Assembly (NCBI GenBank): GCA_958450365.1 | Contig: CAUEEP010000937.1 | Coordinates: 124,001-188,000, forward strand | Source of the DNA: Mesorhabditis belari | Taxonomy: Eukaryota > Nematoda > Chromadorea > Rhabditida > Rhabditidae | DNA: 64,000 nucleotides | Reading direction: 5' to 3' | Shown here: positions 63,126 to 64,000 of the stretch, piece after piece | How the letters are laid out: every line of letters begins with the position of its first letter | Position numbering within the stretch: position 1 is the first letter of the stretch | Notes under the pieces: model-generated | What the model saw: only the letters and a program-made list of their open reading frames with translations | What the model was told of the DNA's origin: nothing | Database searches by the model: none | Position numbers and translations under genes: made by a program

Positions 63126-63560
63126 CCCAAAGAACATCTCATTTACACTGCTCTTCTCTAGCTTCTCTCTTGCTTTGTAGATGGCGAAAGAAAATCAGCT
63201 ATTTGTACCCGTGAGTTTTCGGGATCGCGAATCGATTTGAGCTCTTCATTTTATCGAATTTTTGATCGAATTTCTATCGAATTTCCTTTTAATTAGTCTA
63301 AATTTTTGATAAAAAGCCCTCAAACGAGTATGTCGGTAAAGTTGTTAAGAAAATGAGTCTTTAAGATTAAAGGATACCGCTAAAAGAGGGAAACATTTCC
63401 CCCCCCCCCCCCACTAATTAGCGCTAATAATTTCTCGTTAATTTCTCACAAAATCATCTGATTTTTATGAAAATTACTCTATTTTCTCTATAAAATTACT
63501 CTATTTTCATTTCTTTAAATATATTAATTTAAATATTTAACCTTTTTTTTTGTAGAATAC

Positions 63561-63984
63561 TTGTTTTTTTTTGAACTAAAAATTTTGCAGCATCGTCGCT
63601 TTGTCATTGATTTAGTCGAAACTTTCAAAATCCTCCGTAGTAAACAGATTAGCCCTTTGTTTATAGACTTTTTCAAATTTAAACCGCGGTCAGGGCCCAG
63701 AAGTGGCTCATTCCTTTTGCAAATTCCCTTTGCTTCCAATGCCTCTTTATCAAATTCATTTCCCGTTAGAGCCGCTAGATTATGGAACTTGCTCCCAAAC
63801 GACATACGAGAAATTCAGTCGCTTTTCATATTCAAGAAACGTATCGATGCTTTAGATCTAGTGGCTCTTTGCCGTAAGTAATTGGCTTATTGATTTCAGT
63901 ATGTATTGTATGATTAAGTATCACTGTGCATTTCTCTATGATTTCTTTCACTTTATCGTTTGAATAAAGTATTATTATTTATTT
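63561..63984 (+). mobile_element. 3' end of a non-LTR retrotransposon
   Basis: The reading frame to TAA at 63879-63881 ends with DFFKFKPRSGPRSGSFLLQI and FPVRAARLWNLLPNDI, then FKKRIDAL, the characteristic C-terminal tail after the reverse transcriptase of CR1/Jockey-type LINEs (VR...RLWN-LP). AATAAA at 63963-63968 and an AT-rich tail ATTATTATTTATTTA follow. The RT core is missing, so this is a 5'-truncated dead copy. Confidence 0.78.
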
Positions 63985-64000
63985 ATATTGTTTATCGTGG

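Noticed and set aside
63181..63210. Possible first exon, TTTGTAG then ATGGCGAAAGAAAATC and a GTGAGT donor
   Set aside because: Only ten codons, and the donor lies in the dispersed GTACCCG...TTTTCG repeat block; no following exon before the window ends.

Overview
The window is nuclear DNA of a nematode. Evidence: the genes are split into small exons with TTTCAG/TTTTAG acceptors, two genes have an acceptor directly before the ATG (the layout of spliced-leader trans-splicing), TTAGGC-like (nematode telomere-type) hexamers occur in introns, and the gene content is nematode-like (lev-11 tropomyosin, monofunctional PHM, a calcium-channel beta subunit). The genus cannot be fixed from sequence alone. 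There is no bacterial operon, rRNA or CRISPR array. Tandem repeats are extraordinarily dense: nearly every long intron is mostly minisatellite.

Layout: 0.4-26.5 kb, tropomyosin (lev-11, + strand, first long-isoform exon lies before the window). It has an internal second start for short isoforms and four sets of interchangeable exons (2, 3, 3 and 3 members), each set identical in length: 134, 118, 139 and 83 nt. 27.2-27.8 kb, a TFIIA-gamma gene (- strand). 29.1-30.3 kb, two tandem single-box HMG genes (+). 31.1-36.1 kb, peptidylglycine alpha-hydroxylating monooxygenase (PHM, + strand, 11 exons), whose introns hold a 626-bp nested palindrome and six tRNA-like loci. 38.75-43.1 kb, a voltage-gated calcium-channel beta subunit (- strand, at least 10 exons), not visible as any long open frame and reconstructed here from splice sites and alignable motifs. 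44.5-49.1 kb, two head-to-head copies of a small secreted six-cysteine peptide gene, separated by two hAT-like fold-back elements and fossils of a Brinker/psq-type helix-turn-helix. 53-64 kb has no host gene that I recognise: minisatellites, a Tc1-like transposase fragment, a mariner element with both ends and TA duplications (59780-61604), and the 3' end of a non-LTR retrotransposon.

Three themes cut across the genes. First, four tandem families have periods of 140-145 bp, and three of them share the core CTGGAACGCAC. Second, about 16 tRNA-like loci keep A and B boxes while their cloverleaf stems have decayed. Third, one dispersed repeat appears to have supplied the splice acceptor and first codons of a calcium-channel exon.

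Exon boundaries were read by hand from GT/AG sites, codon phase and family conservation. Product names rest on remembered family sequences, not on a search.
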